Source: Bacteroidales bacterium SW299
Lineage (GTDB): Bacteria > Bacteroidota > Bacteroidia > Bacteroidales > Bacteroidaceae
Direction of reading: 5' to 3'
DNA length: 64,000 nt
NCBI GenBank assembly: GCA_019550975.1
Contig: SDWH01000001.1
Coordinates: 372,001-436,000, forward strand
The notes beneath the pieces are model-generated. The model was given only the letters and a program-made list of their open reading frames with translations, was not told the DNA's origin and did not search any database. This document shows positions 8,970 to 16,365 of this stretch, one piece after another. The number at the start of each line of letters is the position of its first letter. Position 1 is the stretch's first letter. The translations under genes and the position numbers were made by a program.

Positions 8970-8971
8970 AA

Positions 8972-10801
8972 TCAGTTGATAATTATATTGTCACTCGGAT
9001 ATTTATAGTTCCGCTTCTTTTCCTGCCTGATCAGTCCCGTGGCCAGCGTAAAGGCTCCGACGCGCCCCACAAACATCATCAGAACAATCAGAATCTTGCC
9101 CCAGCCGCCCAGCTTCGGTGTCAGGTCAAGGCTGGAACCGACCGTGCTCAACGCCGAAATGCATTCGAACACAATGGCCAGCAAAGGAGCGTCAGGCTCA
9201 AGCATGCTCAATATGAACATTCCCGCAAAAGCGATCATCAGGTAAAGCATGATTACGGCGTTCGAACGCCGGATGGAATCATGCGAAAGTTCGCGCCTCA
9301 GTATCGTAACATGCTCCGAGCCGCGGATAACCGCCCACAGATTCAGCATAGCCACGGCAAACACGTTGATTTTCACACCTCCGGCAGTTGACTGCGTGCC
9401 GCCTCCGATTACCATCAGTATCAGCATGAACAGCAGGGTCTGCACCGAAAAAGAAAGCAGAGGCACGCTGACAAAACCGGCTGTACGCGGACACGATGAG
9501 TTGAAGAAGGAGTGCACCAGCTTGTCTGCCACCGGCATGCCTGCCAAAGCCTGGTTCCACTCGATGACTGCAATGACAAGCGTTCCCACCACAAGGAGTA
9601 CGGCCGTACAGACAAGCACGATCTTTGTGTTCAGGTTATACAGATGCACACGCTTGTCAAACCGGCGCGAACGTCCGAACACTTTCCACTTCCAATAGCC
9701 CAGATAGTAGGAAACCGTTTCATACAGATTCACCAGAATCGGGAAACCGATGCCGCCCAAAGCAATCAGCAGTCCCAGCGTTATATAAAGCAGGTTATGA
9801 TTCTGCATGACCAGAGGATTGCTCATCCCGCCGGGCAGAATGGAGAAGCCGGCATTGCAGAATGCCGATATCGAATGGAAAGCAGAAAAAAACAGCTCTT
9901 CGTCCAGCGTCATGCCTAATGTCCCGTGAATGCTGTACCAGATTACCAGCATGCCGATGCCCTCAATGGTCAAGGTAAATCCCAATATATATAATAAGGT
10001 GGAAAGCAACGAGTTGAGCGAATTGGAGCTGATCATGTCCCCCACAACCAGCTGATTGTAAATGGATGTGTTGCCCATGAAAAACATCGCGAAAAAACTG
10101 GTCAGCGTCATCAAGCCCAAGCCTCCTATCTGGATGAGCAGGATGATGATGATCTGCCCCTCGAGCGTGAAGGTAGAAGGCACATCCACTGAAACCAGAC
10201 CGGTGACGCAAGTCGCGCTGGTGGCCGTAAAGAGAGCATCTATCCAGTGAATGCCGTCATACGTAGCTCTCGGAAGCAAGAGCAGGCCCGTTCCCAAAAG
10301 AATGATGACAAGAAAGCTCCCGGCAAGAATAAGCGGAGGATTTGTCCGCTTGCCCATCAGCCGGACCAGACTGCCCGAAAGCTGATAGAACGAATAGAGA
10401 AGCAGAATGGCCCCCCGGTAATAAGGACTCCGGAAAAAGGCCCATATCCAATAGACCTCCGTGCCGGATTCGGGCTGATGAAAGACAACGGGAAGAAGAG
10501 TGAGATAGAGCAAGACGCTCAGCACCCACGTCCATGGGGTAAATTTATAGGGCGAGTCGTCCTGACGGAAAACAATCTGCAAAGTCATGCTCAGCAGAAA
10601 GACAACCCACACACTCCGGTAAACCCAATGAATGATGGCACGCTCGCCTTCGGATATCCTGAAGCCGTACTCATAAACGAGCGCAGCCAGAAACGCTACC
10701 GCACATACATAAGTAATCCCAAGCATCCAGTTCACAAGCTGGTTGATGCGGGGCAGAAGCAACTTTTTGCGGTATAAAAACAATCGTTCCCAATAGTCCA
10801 T
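8972..10801 (-). CDS. trkH: K+ transporter membrane subunit TrkH/KtrB family
   Basis: A 609-aa inner-membrane K+ translocator. The four pore loops carry selectivity-filter motifs: TCVTGL, CNAGFS, RTAGFV and STVGSS, with GGTQSTAGGVK before the last membrane pair. About 150 extra N-terminal residues form four or five additional helices, longer than E. coli TrkH. The start is set at ATG 10801 (MDYWERLFLYRKK); a longer frame to 10852 would cross the -7 box TATTTTTG at 10831-10824. It pairs with the RCK subunit immediately downstream. Confidence 0.92.
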   Translation of the reverse strand: MDYWERLFLYRKKLLLPRINQLVNWMLGITYVCAVAFLAALVYEYGFRISEGERAIIHWVYRSVWVVFLLSMTLQIVFRQDDSPYKFTPWTWVLSVLLYLTLLPVVFHQPESGTEVYWIWAFFRSPYYRGAILLLYSFYQLSGSLVRLMGKRTNPPLILAGSFLVIILLGTGLLLLPRATYDGIHWIDALFTATSATCVTGLVSVDVPSTFTLEGQIIIILLIQIGGLGLMTLTSFFAMFFMGNTSIYNQLVVGDMISSNSLNSLLSTLLYILGFTLTIEGIGMLVIWYSIHGTLGMTLDEELFFSAFHSISAFCNAGFSILPGGMSNPLVMQNHNLLYITLGLLIALGGIGFPILVNLYETVSYYLGYWKWKVFGRSRRFDKRVHLYNLNTKIVLVCTAVLLVVGTLVIAVIEWNQALAGMPVADKLVHSFFNSSCPRTAGFVSVPLLSFSVQTLLFMLILMVIGGGTQSTAGGVKINVFAVAMLNLWAVIRGSEHVTILRRELSHDSIRRSNAVIMLYLMIAFAGMFILSMLEPDAPLLAIVFECISALSTVGSSLDLTPKLGGWGKILIVLMMFVGRVGAFTLATGLIRQEKKRNYKYPSDNIIIN

Positions 10802-11132
10802 ACAATAACATAATGTTGACAGGCAAAAATACGCATAACTGCTGAAAAACATGTTTACCGATGACCATTCCTGCCCTTCTTATAGTTTTTTAACAATACA
10901 CACTTCGTTTTCTTCCGAATTTCTGCCCCTAAAAGTACAAGGAAAGACCGGAAACTTGAGCGGCCAGTTCAAGAAAGGCGGGCGGACAACTCCCGGAACT
11001 TCTCCCGCCAACTCTGACAGGCACATGTATCGGGCATTTTTTGGCACGGAAAACAAAGAAAAAAGAAGAATCAGTTGCTTGTTATCATTTATTTCCATAT
11101 TTTTGACGGAAACTATAAATTTGAAAGCAAAT
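10802..11132. promoter_or_regulatory. divergent promoter region of trkH and trpB2
   Basis: A 331-bp gap between divergent genes. On the minus strand TATTTTTG (10831-10824) is a perfect -7 box for trkH. On the plus strand TAAATTTG (11116-11123) is a -7 box for trpB2, only 9 bp before its ATG, which implies a very short leader. GGCGGG (10977-10982) and CCCGCC (11004-11009) can form a stem. No small ORF is supported. Confidence 0.5.
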
Positions 11133-12497
11133 ATGGATAAAAAACAGAAAAGATTCATCCTTCAGGAAGATGAGATACCCAGATACTGGTACAACATCCA
11201 GGCCGACATGAAAAACAAGCCCATGCCGCCGCTGAACCCTGCCACCAAGCAGGCTCTCAAACCGGAAGATCTCTATCCCATCTTCGCAAAAGAGCTTTGC
11301 CACCAGGAACTGAACCAGACTGATCCGTGGATTGAAATACCGGAAACCGTACGCGATATGTACAAATACTACCGCAGTACCCCACTGGTACGGGCCTACG
11401 GACTGGAAAAGGCGCTCGGTACACCCGCGCACATTTATTTCAAGAACGAAAGCGTAAGCCCGATCGGTTCGCACAAGCTGAACTCGGCGCTGGCACAGGC
11501 CTATTACTGCAAACAGGAGGGAATAACCAACATCACCACCGAAACCGGCGCAGGACAATGGGGCGCGGCACTGTCATATGCAGCCAGAGTGTTCGGACTC
11601 GAAGCCGCCGTTTACCAGGTGAAAATCAGCTACGAACAGAAGCCTTACCGCCGGAGCATCATGCAAACGTTCGGCGCACAAGTAACTCCTTCTCCGTCCA
11701 TGTCTACGCGTGCCGGAAAAGACATCCTGACCAAGTACCCGAATCACCAGGGATCGCTGGGAACTGCCATTTCTGAAGCCATCGAACTGGCACGTACCAC
11801 ACCGAACTGCAAATATACACTCGGCTCTGTGCTCAGCCATGTTGCCCTGCACCAGACCATCATCGGACTGGAAGCTGAAAAGCAGATGGAAATGGCCGGC
11901 GAATATCCCGACGTGATCATCGGCTGCTTCGGCGGAGGATCCAACTTCGGAGGCATCGCCTTCCCGTTCATGCGCCACACCATTCTGGAAGGCAAAAAGA
12001 CACGGTATGTGGCAGCAGAGCCTGCCTCTTGCCCGAAACTGACCAGAGGAAAATTTGAATACGACTACGGCGATGAAGCAGGCTACACTCCTCTTCTCCC
12101 AATGTATACCTTGGGACACAACTTCACTCCGGCCAATATCCATGCCGGCGGCCTGCGTTACCACGGTGCAGGAGTCATCGTATCGCAACTGCTGAAAGAC
12201 GGACTGATGGAAGCCGTCGACATCCAGCAGCTTGAAAGCTTTGAGAGCGGATGCCTGTTTGCACGCACGGAAGGAATCATTCCGGCACCCGAATCGTGCC
12301 ACGCCATCACAGCGGCCATACAGGAAGCAAACAAATGCAAGGAAACGGGCGAAGAAAAGGTTATCCTTTTCAATCTTTCCGGCCACGGACTCATCGACAT
12401 GAGCGCATACGACCAATACCTGTCGGGGAACTTAACAAACTACACACTCCCTGAAGAGGAAATCGAAAAGAGCCTGAAAGACGTTCCACAAGTTTAA
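11133..12497 (+). CDS. TrpB2-type tryptophan synthase beta chain
   Basis: A 454-aa PLP enzyme. The start is ATG 11133 (MDKKQKRF); upstream in-frame codons lie before the -7 box. The long N-terminus before the PLP site marks the TrpB2 subgroup rather than the classic 390-aa TrpB1. The PLP lysine is in SPIGSHKLNSA, the catalytic Glu in TTETGAGQWG, and the phosphate loop is GCFGGGSNFGG. TrpB2 makes tryptophan from indole and serine, often without TrpA. No other trp gene is near, so it may salvage indole. A strong terminator follows directly. Confidence 0.92.
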   Translation: MDKKQKRFILQEDEIPRYWYNIQADMKNKPMPPLNPATKQALKPEDLYPIFAKELCHQELNQTDPWIEIPETVRDMYKYYRSTPLVRAYGLEKALGTPAHIYFKNESVSPIGSHKLNSALAQAYYCKQEGITNITTETGAGQWGAALSYAARVFGLEAAVYQVKISYEQKPYRRSIMQTFGAQVTPSPSMSTRAGKDILTKYPNHQGSLGTAISEAIELARTTPNCKYTLGSVLSHVALHQTIIGLEAEKQMEMAGEYPDVIIGCFGGGSNFGGIAFPFMRHTILEGKKTRYVAAEPASCPKLTRGKFEYDYGDEAGYTPLLPMYTLGHNFTPANIHAGGLRYHGAGVIVSQLLKDGLMEAVDIQQLESFESGCLFARTEGIIPAPESCHAITAAIQEANKCKETGEEKVILFNLSGHGLIDMSAYDQYLSGNLTNYTLPEEEIEKSLKDVPQV

Positions 12498-12517
12498 AAC
12501 TTTTTCCATAAAATCAT

Positions 12518-12567
12518 AGCATCCTTATCCTTTCAGCCCCAAAAAGGAGGATAAGGATGCTTTTTTT
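12518..12567 (+). terminator. rho-independent terminator of trpB2
   Basis: AGCATCCTTATCC (12518-12530) pairs with GGATAAGGATGCT (12549-12561), followed by seven T. A 13-bp perfect stem. Confidence 0.93.
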
Positions 12568-12589
12568 GAACTTTTTCTTCCCAAAAAGC

Positions 12590-12619
12590 TTGCAGAATCA
12601 AAAATAATCCGTACCTTTG
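12590..12619 (+). promoter_or_regulatory. sigma-ABfr promoter of the tRNA-Glu pair
   Basis: TTG (12590-12592), 19-bp spacer, TACCTTTG (12612-12619). The first tRNA begins 41 bp downstream. Confidence 0.72.
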
Positions 12620-12659
12620 CACCCGTGATTGAAAAACGCTTCATCACAAACATAGGATT

Positions 12660-12731
12660 GGCCCATTCGTCTATCGGTTAGGACGCAAGATTTTCATTCT
12701 TGAAAGGGGAGTTCGATTCTCCCATGGGCTA
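12660..12731 (+). tRNA. tRNA-Glu (TTC), copy 1
   Basis: A 72-nt cloverleaf. The acceptor stem GGCCCAT pairs with ATGGGCT, the anticodon loop is TTTTCAT with anticodon TTC, and the T arm is GGGAGTTCGATTCTCCC. The bases after the discriminator A are CCA (12732-12734), so the 3' end appears encoded. Confidence 0.96.
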
Positions 12732-12768
12732 CCAAAAAGCCAGCTGGAATTTCAGCGGCAAAAAGGAT

Positions 12769-12840
12769 GGCCCATTCGTCTATCGGTTAGGACGCAAGAT
12801 TTTCATTCTTGAAAGGGGAGTTCGATTCTCCCATGGGCTA
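12769..12840 (+). tRNA. tRNA-Glu (TTC), copy 2
   Basis: Identical over all 72 nt to copy 1, starting 109 bp later. Here the discriminator is followed by CAC, not CCA, so the 3' end must be added by the CCA enzyme. Probably co-transcribed with copy 1. Confidence 0.96.
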
Positions 12841-12848
12841 CACAAGCA

Positions 12849-12876
12849 GGGCGCTCATTGTTGAGTGTCCTTTTTT
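12849..12876 (+). terminator. terminator after the tRNA-Glu pair
   Basis: GGGCGCTCA (12849-12857) pairs with TGAGTGTCC (12862-12870) with two G-T wobbles, then six T. Confidence 0.8.
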
Positions 12877-12914
12877 GTTTTCTATACCGCCCGGCGGAAG
12901 AACGACAGACACAA

Positions 12915-12953
12915 TAAAAAACAAGGGCCGCAGCACTGCAATGCCGCAACCCT
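12915..12953 (-). terminator. terminator after tRNA-Trp
   Basis: On the minus strand AGGGTTGCGGCA pairs with TGCTGCGGCCCT (12953-12924, with wobbles), followed by TTGTTTTTTA. It lies just past the tRNA-Trp 3' end. Confidence 0.75.
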
Positions 12954-12960
12954 CATCATG

Positions 12961-13033
12961 CACGGGAAGAGAGGCTCGAACTCCCGACACTCGGTTTTGG
13001 AGACCGATGCTCTACCAACTGAGCTATTCCCGT
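12961..13033 (-). tRNA. tRNA-Trp (CCA)
   Basis: A 73-nt cloverleaf on the minus strand: acceptor ACGGGAA/TTCCCGT, anticodon stem TCGGT/ACCGA, loop CTCCAAA with anticodon CCA, T arm GGGAGTTCGAGCCTCTC. Discriminator G fits tRNA-Trp. No encoded CCA tail. Confidence 0.96.
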
Positions 13034-13044
13034 GTTTGCGAGTG

Positions 13045-13075
13045 CAAAAGTAGCATATTTTTTGATAACTGCAAA
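13045..13075 (-). promoter_or_regulatory. sigma-ABfr promoter of tRNA-Trp
   Basis: On the minus strand TTTG (13075-13072), 19-bp spacer, TACTTTTG (13052-13045): a full match to the Bacteroidales consensus. The tRNA starts 11 bp after the -7 box. Confidence 0.8.
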
Positions 13076-13103
13076 CCTTCTGCCGCATTATTTTACACAA
13101 AAA

Positions 13104-13712
13104 TCAAATCATCCCCAGTTCATGAAACATAACCCGGTAAACCTCAGCCTTTTTCTCCAGCTTCAAAGGATAAGCGCGGCTTGAAGAAGGCATCCGGTAA
13201 AGAGTCATTCTCTTCCCTGCAAAATCAAACTCGCTCTTCTCTCCCACCGGAGGTTCGGGTGCGCCCGTCTGCTGGCAAAACACATCCGTAGCTTTCTGGC
13301 CGGTAGTCACCACCGCCTTGCAACACGGAATGGAACGCAACAGCGCACCGATATCTGTAGGCTCCACCACTTCCAGAAACTTGTCGGAAGCGTTATCTTG
13401 AAGGCGGCGGACCACTGAAGCCGTATCATAAAGAGCCACTCCTTTTTCTTGAAGAAACGAACTGATACGCTCGCGGTCAAAAGCCTTCTTCCCGGGAAGA
13501 AGAAAATGGTCTTTGTCGCCAAAGAAAATCAGTCCGTATATGCGCCACATGTCATTCTGAAGATTCGGATAGAAGAAGTCCATGCTCCAACGCTTTTTCT
13601 GCGGAGGAAAGCTGCCAAGCATCAAGAGAAGCGCACCTGCAGGCAAAAAAGGCTCCAGCGGGTGCGCTTCTGTCCCTGTCGGCGGGAACAAACCGGATGT
13701 TTCCTGAGTCAT
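13104..13712 (-). CDS. uracil-DNA glycosylase superfamily protein
   Basis: A 202-aa cytoplasmic DNA repair enzyme that would excise uracil or deaminated purines from DNA. Superfamily landmarks are LMLGSFPPQKKR near residue 31 (motif A), FFYPNLQNDMWRI with the conserved aromatic and Asn, VVTTGQKATDVF, and MPSSSRAYPLK near residue 175 (motif B, PSSS). The pattern fits the hypoxanthine/G-U mismatch-type branch rather than Ung, but the substrate is not certain. Its start overlaps the stop of the upstream gene by 4 bp, so the two are translationally coupled. Confidence 0.85.
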   Translation of the reverse strand: MTQETSGLFPPTGTEAHPLEPFLPAGALLLMLGSFPPQKKRWSMDFFYPNLQNDMWRIYGLIFFGDKDHFLLPGKKAFDRERISSFLQEKGVALYDTASVVRRLQDNASDKFLEVVEPTDIGALLRSIPCCKAVVTTGQKATDVFCQQTGAPEPPVGEKSEFDFAGKRMTLYRMPSSSRAYPLKLEKKAEVYRVMFHELGMI

Positions 13713-14332
13713 GACTTGGGTTTGGGTTCTTTTTTAGCCAGCATCACAATGTTGTAGACATATTCTGTAATCCAACTCTCAGAATAATGCAGAGCGTGCT
13801 GGTACTGACGGATATTTCCGCAAGTCTTGCGCACACCGTCATCCTTCCAGTTTGTTTTGGTAAATATATCATGCACAGTCTTTTCCGTCATGCTCCACAT
13901 GGTCTTCTTAAAGAAGCCCGGGATACGGAACTTCCATTGCATCAGGTTGCCGACAACCATCATCAAATCCTGGCTGAAGCCCTGAAACATGAACAAGTAA
14001 GTCTTGATGTCATTCATCGTCTTGCAGTTCTTCTTCACGGAATTGTCTATTTCCTTAAAGAAAGACTCGCTGAGGCCGTAGATTTCCATCAGCATCTTGC
14101 GGCAACGCGCCTTTTCAGCGACGCCAAGCTTGTTGTTCTGCGTAGGGACTTTCAATGTCCGCTTAAATACCGCCATATCAGGCAAAAGATTTATATTGCT
14201 GATTCCCAGCTGAGAAGCAATCACAGCCTGATAATACACACGGATCAGCGTCATGAAGTCTTCCATTCCACCCACGCGCGCACCTCCTGTATCTGTTTGC
14301 TTTTTTCCGAAAAGTTTTGAAAATATAGACAT
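13709..14332 (-). CDS. conserved protein of unknown function
   Basis: A 207-aa soluble protein I do not recognise. The first 25 residues are Lys/Gly/Thr-rich (FSKLFGKKQTDTGG), and the rest is mostly alpha-helical with many Met and aromatic residues. There is no signal peptide, membrane helix or obvious catalytic motif. A -7 box TATCTTTG lies at 14379-14372, so it heads a two-gene unit with the UDG-family gene, which it overlaps by 4 bp. The coupling may hint at a link to DNA damage, but nothing in the protein itself shows this. Confidence 0.75.
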   Translation of the reverse strand: MSIFSKLFGKKQTDTGGARVGGMEDFMTLIRVYYQAVIASQLGISNINLLPDMAVFKRTLKVPTQNNKLGVAEKARCRKMLMEIYGLSESFFKEIDNSVKKNCKTMNDIKTYLFMFQGFSQDLMMVVGNLMQWKFRIPGFFKKTMWSMTEKTVHDIFTKTNWKDDGVRKTCGNIRQYQHALHYSESWITEYVYNIVMLAKKEPKPKS

Positions 14333-14417
14333 ATACGTAGTTATTTATTGTTTCTGTATACTAACCGCTTGCAAAGATAAAAAATATCACCGGAATAAAC
14401 GGAAAAAAATCACCTTT

Positions 14418-15056
14418 TCAAAGCAAGCTGTAATAGAACACATGATTTTTAAAAGTTTGCTCCACGAGCTCAAAACGGATAAAATCGGCCAGAAGTCCGC
14501 AAACCTGTTTCCTCGGCATTCCCGAAAGGCGGGCACATTGGTTCAGCGTCAGCTCTCCCCTCTTCCCCAACAGATCCAGCAGACACCGCTCACGGTCAGT
14601 ATAGGCCATAACCGACCGTTCTTTCACGCCCTCCTTCCAAACCGACAGATGGACAGGAGAAGCCAGAATATTCTCGTCGGCAATCCGGACATAAGCCCAC
14701 GGCCTGTTGTTTTCGTCAAGAGCATATACCGGTTTGGCGCCGCTTTCAGAGATGACAACTTCCAGCACATCCTTTCCGTCCACATTGTACACATGATTCT
14801 CAAGCATCAGCGGCGGCCTGCAATAAACCGAAGCCGCAGCCTCAACCATATAGATTTCTTCTTCAGAGCGTACACCGGCAATCTTTCCGTTGTCTTTCAC
14901 CCCAACAAGCAGGCGGCCGCCTTCCGTGTTGGCAAAGGCAGACAGACTTTTTGCAATCTTCCTTATGTCCGAAATGGCAAATTTAAAATCCTGATGTATA
15001 TGTTCTCCCTCAGCAACCAGCTTCCGAATATAATCAGCATCTGTCATCGGTTTCAT
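14418..15056 (-). CDS. AlbA_2 (Schlafen-like) domain protein with C-terminal winged helix
   Basis: A 212-aa protein. Residues about 10-120 match the AlbA_2 / divergent AAA-4 domain: HIHQDFKFAISD, SLSAFANTEGGRLLVGVKDNG and the EEEIYMVEAAA segment. Residues 150-205 look like a winged helix (LLDLLGKRGELTLNQCARLSG). Such proteins bind nucleic acid or act in regulation. It lacks the long C-terminal ATPase-like part seen in larger members. It is last in an operon with DsbD and cysteine desulfidase (9-bp gap), an unusual partner set. Confidence 0.8.
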   Translation of the reverse strand: MKPMTDADYIRKLVAEGEHIHQDFKFAISDIRKIAKSLSAFANTEGGRLLVGVKDNGKIAGVRSEEEIYMVEAAASVYCRPPLMLENHVYNVDGKDVLEVVISESGAKPVYALDENNRPWAYVRIADENILASPVHLSVWKEGVKERSVMAYTDRERCLLDLLGKRGELTLNQCARLSGMPRKQVCGLLADFIRFELVEQTFKNHVFYYSLL

Positions 15057-15065
15057 AAAGGAGAA

Positions 15066-16364
15066 TCAGTCACAATGTTTATGCGTCATGATATCCAGCA
15101 CCATCTTGTCTGTTTCATTCATGCCTTTCGAGCCAATCTGGGTCAAATTGCGGATACTCAAATCAACGTCATTTTCAATAATTCCTTCTACGGAACTTAC
15201 ACACTTTCCTTCCATTGCGAGTATCGCCGAGAATACAGCCGTAGCCACTCCGCTGGTCACCTTCAGCGCACAGCTCGGCTTGGCCCCGTCGCAAATCATT
15301 CCGGTCAGATTGGCTATCATGTTCTGAACAGCATCTGCCACCTGATCGTAGCCTCCACCCATGAGATAGGTGATGCCGCAACTGCTTCCTGTCGCAGCAA
15401 CCACACATCCGCACAAGGCAGACAGCTTGCCCAGATTCTGTTTGATATAGATAGCGGTCAGGTGGCTAAGCGTAAGCGCCCGAATCAATTCCTCTTCCGA
15501 CTTGCAGTTATCTTCCGCATAAACCACCACCGGAAGCGTTGCAGCGATGCCCTGATTGCCGCTGCCGGAATTGCTCATCACCGGAATCACGGCACCGGCC
15601 ATACGTGCATCACAGGCGGCTGACGTATACGAAAGGATATGAGTGAAGGTATTATTTCCCAGAACATTCTGTTCGCTGGGACTATAGCGCAGCGTTTTTC
15701 CCAATTCATGCCCATAACTTCCGTTGAACGAACGCTCGGCAGCAGCCTTGTTGAGATTCCTGGCTTCAAGTATAAAACGAATTTCCTCAAGCGGAGCAGT
15801 CGTTGCAAAGTCAAAGACCTTGCGCATATTCAGATCCACTTCGCCCACTTCCGCTTCACGCTTGCAAGCCGGCCTCGTGTCGAGCAGAACTTCTCCATTC
15901 TTTTCCAAATAAACAAAATTCGTGTGCCCTCCGCTGATGACAGCAGTCACTGACCCGCTTTCACCTTTACAGACCACCTCAATATAAAGCTTTTCCTCAA
16001 TATTCTCCTTCAAAGAGATATGGACGGCATTCGAAGCAATCAATTCCTTGCCTTTTTCCACGTCTTCCGGACCGGAATCTTTCAGCACTTCCAGCCCGTA
16101 TGCAGACTTGCCGGCAATGGCACCCAAGGCTATGGCTATGGGCAGGCCAATCATATCCGTACCCGGGATTCCCACACCCATCGCATTCTTCAGGATATTG
16201 GCACTCAAACAGGCATCAATCTCTGTCGGACACGTTCCCAGCGTTTCGGTTGCCTTAGCTGTGCAAAGAGCCACCGCAACAGGCTCCGTACAGCCGATTG
16301 CGGGAACAACCTCCCTGTGTATCAGCGCTATGATCTGTTCTCTTTCGCTTTTTGGAATCATCAC
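15066..16364 (-). CDS. L-cysteine desulfidase / L-serine dehydratase-alpha family (CyuA/YhaM type)
   Basis: A 432-aa enzyme of the UPF0597 family, expected to break cysteine into pyruvate, ammonia and sulfide with a 4Fe-4S cluster. Likely cluster or active-site segments are AIGCTEPVAVALC (residue 22 on), NSGSGNQGIAATLP (about 278), CGCVVAATGSSCGITYLMGGG (about 322) and ICDGAKPSCALK (about 360). Start is ATG 16364 or 16361. It sits 1 bp from the dsbD stop, so it is in the same operon. A cysteine-degrading enzyme beside a thiol-reductant exporter suggests a joint role in thiol balance; that is inference. Confidence 0.87.
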   Translation of the reverse strand: MMIPKSEREQIIALIHREVVPAIGCTEPVAVALCTAKATETLGTCPTEIDACLSANILKNAMGVGIPGTDMIGLPIAIALGAIAGKSAYGLEVLKDSGPEDVEKGKELIASNAVHISLKENIEEKLYIEVVCKGESGSVTAVISGGHTNFVYLEKNGEVLLDTRPACKREAEVGEVDLNMRKVFDFATTAPLEEIRFILEARNLNKAAAERSFNGSYGHELGKTLRYSPSEQNVLGNNTFTHILSYTSAACDARMAGAVIPVMSNSGSGNQGIAATLPVVVYAEDNCKSEEELIRALTLSHLTAIYIKQNLGKLSALCGCVVAATGSSCGITYLMGGGYDQVADAVQNMIANLTGMICDGAKPSCALKVTSGVATAVFSAILAMEGKCVSSVEGIIENDVDLSIRNLTQIGSKGMNETDKMVLDIMTHKHCD

Positions 16365-16365
16365 C

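Noticed and set aside
12809-13132. 107-aa plus-strand open frame
   Set aside because: Overlaps tRNA-Glu copy 2, two terminators and tRNA-Trp, so it cannot be a normal gene.
14253-15623. 456-aa plus-strand open frame
   Set aside because: Antisense to the conserved unknown, AlbA_2 and cysteine desulfidase genes; its translation is low-complexity with no domain, and the opposite strand carries clear families.
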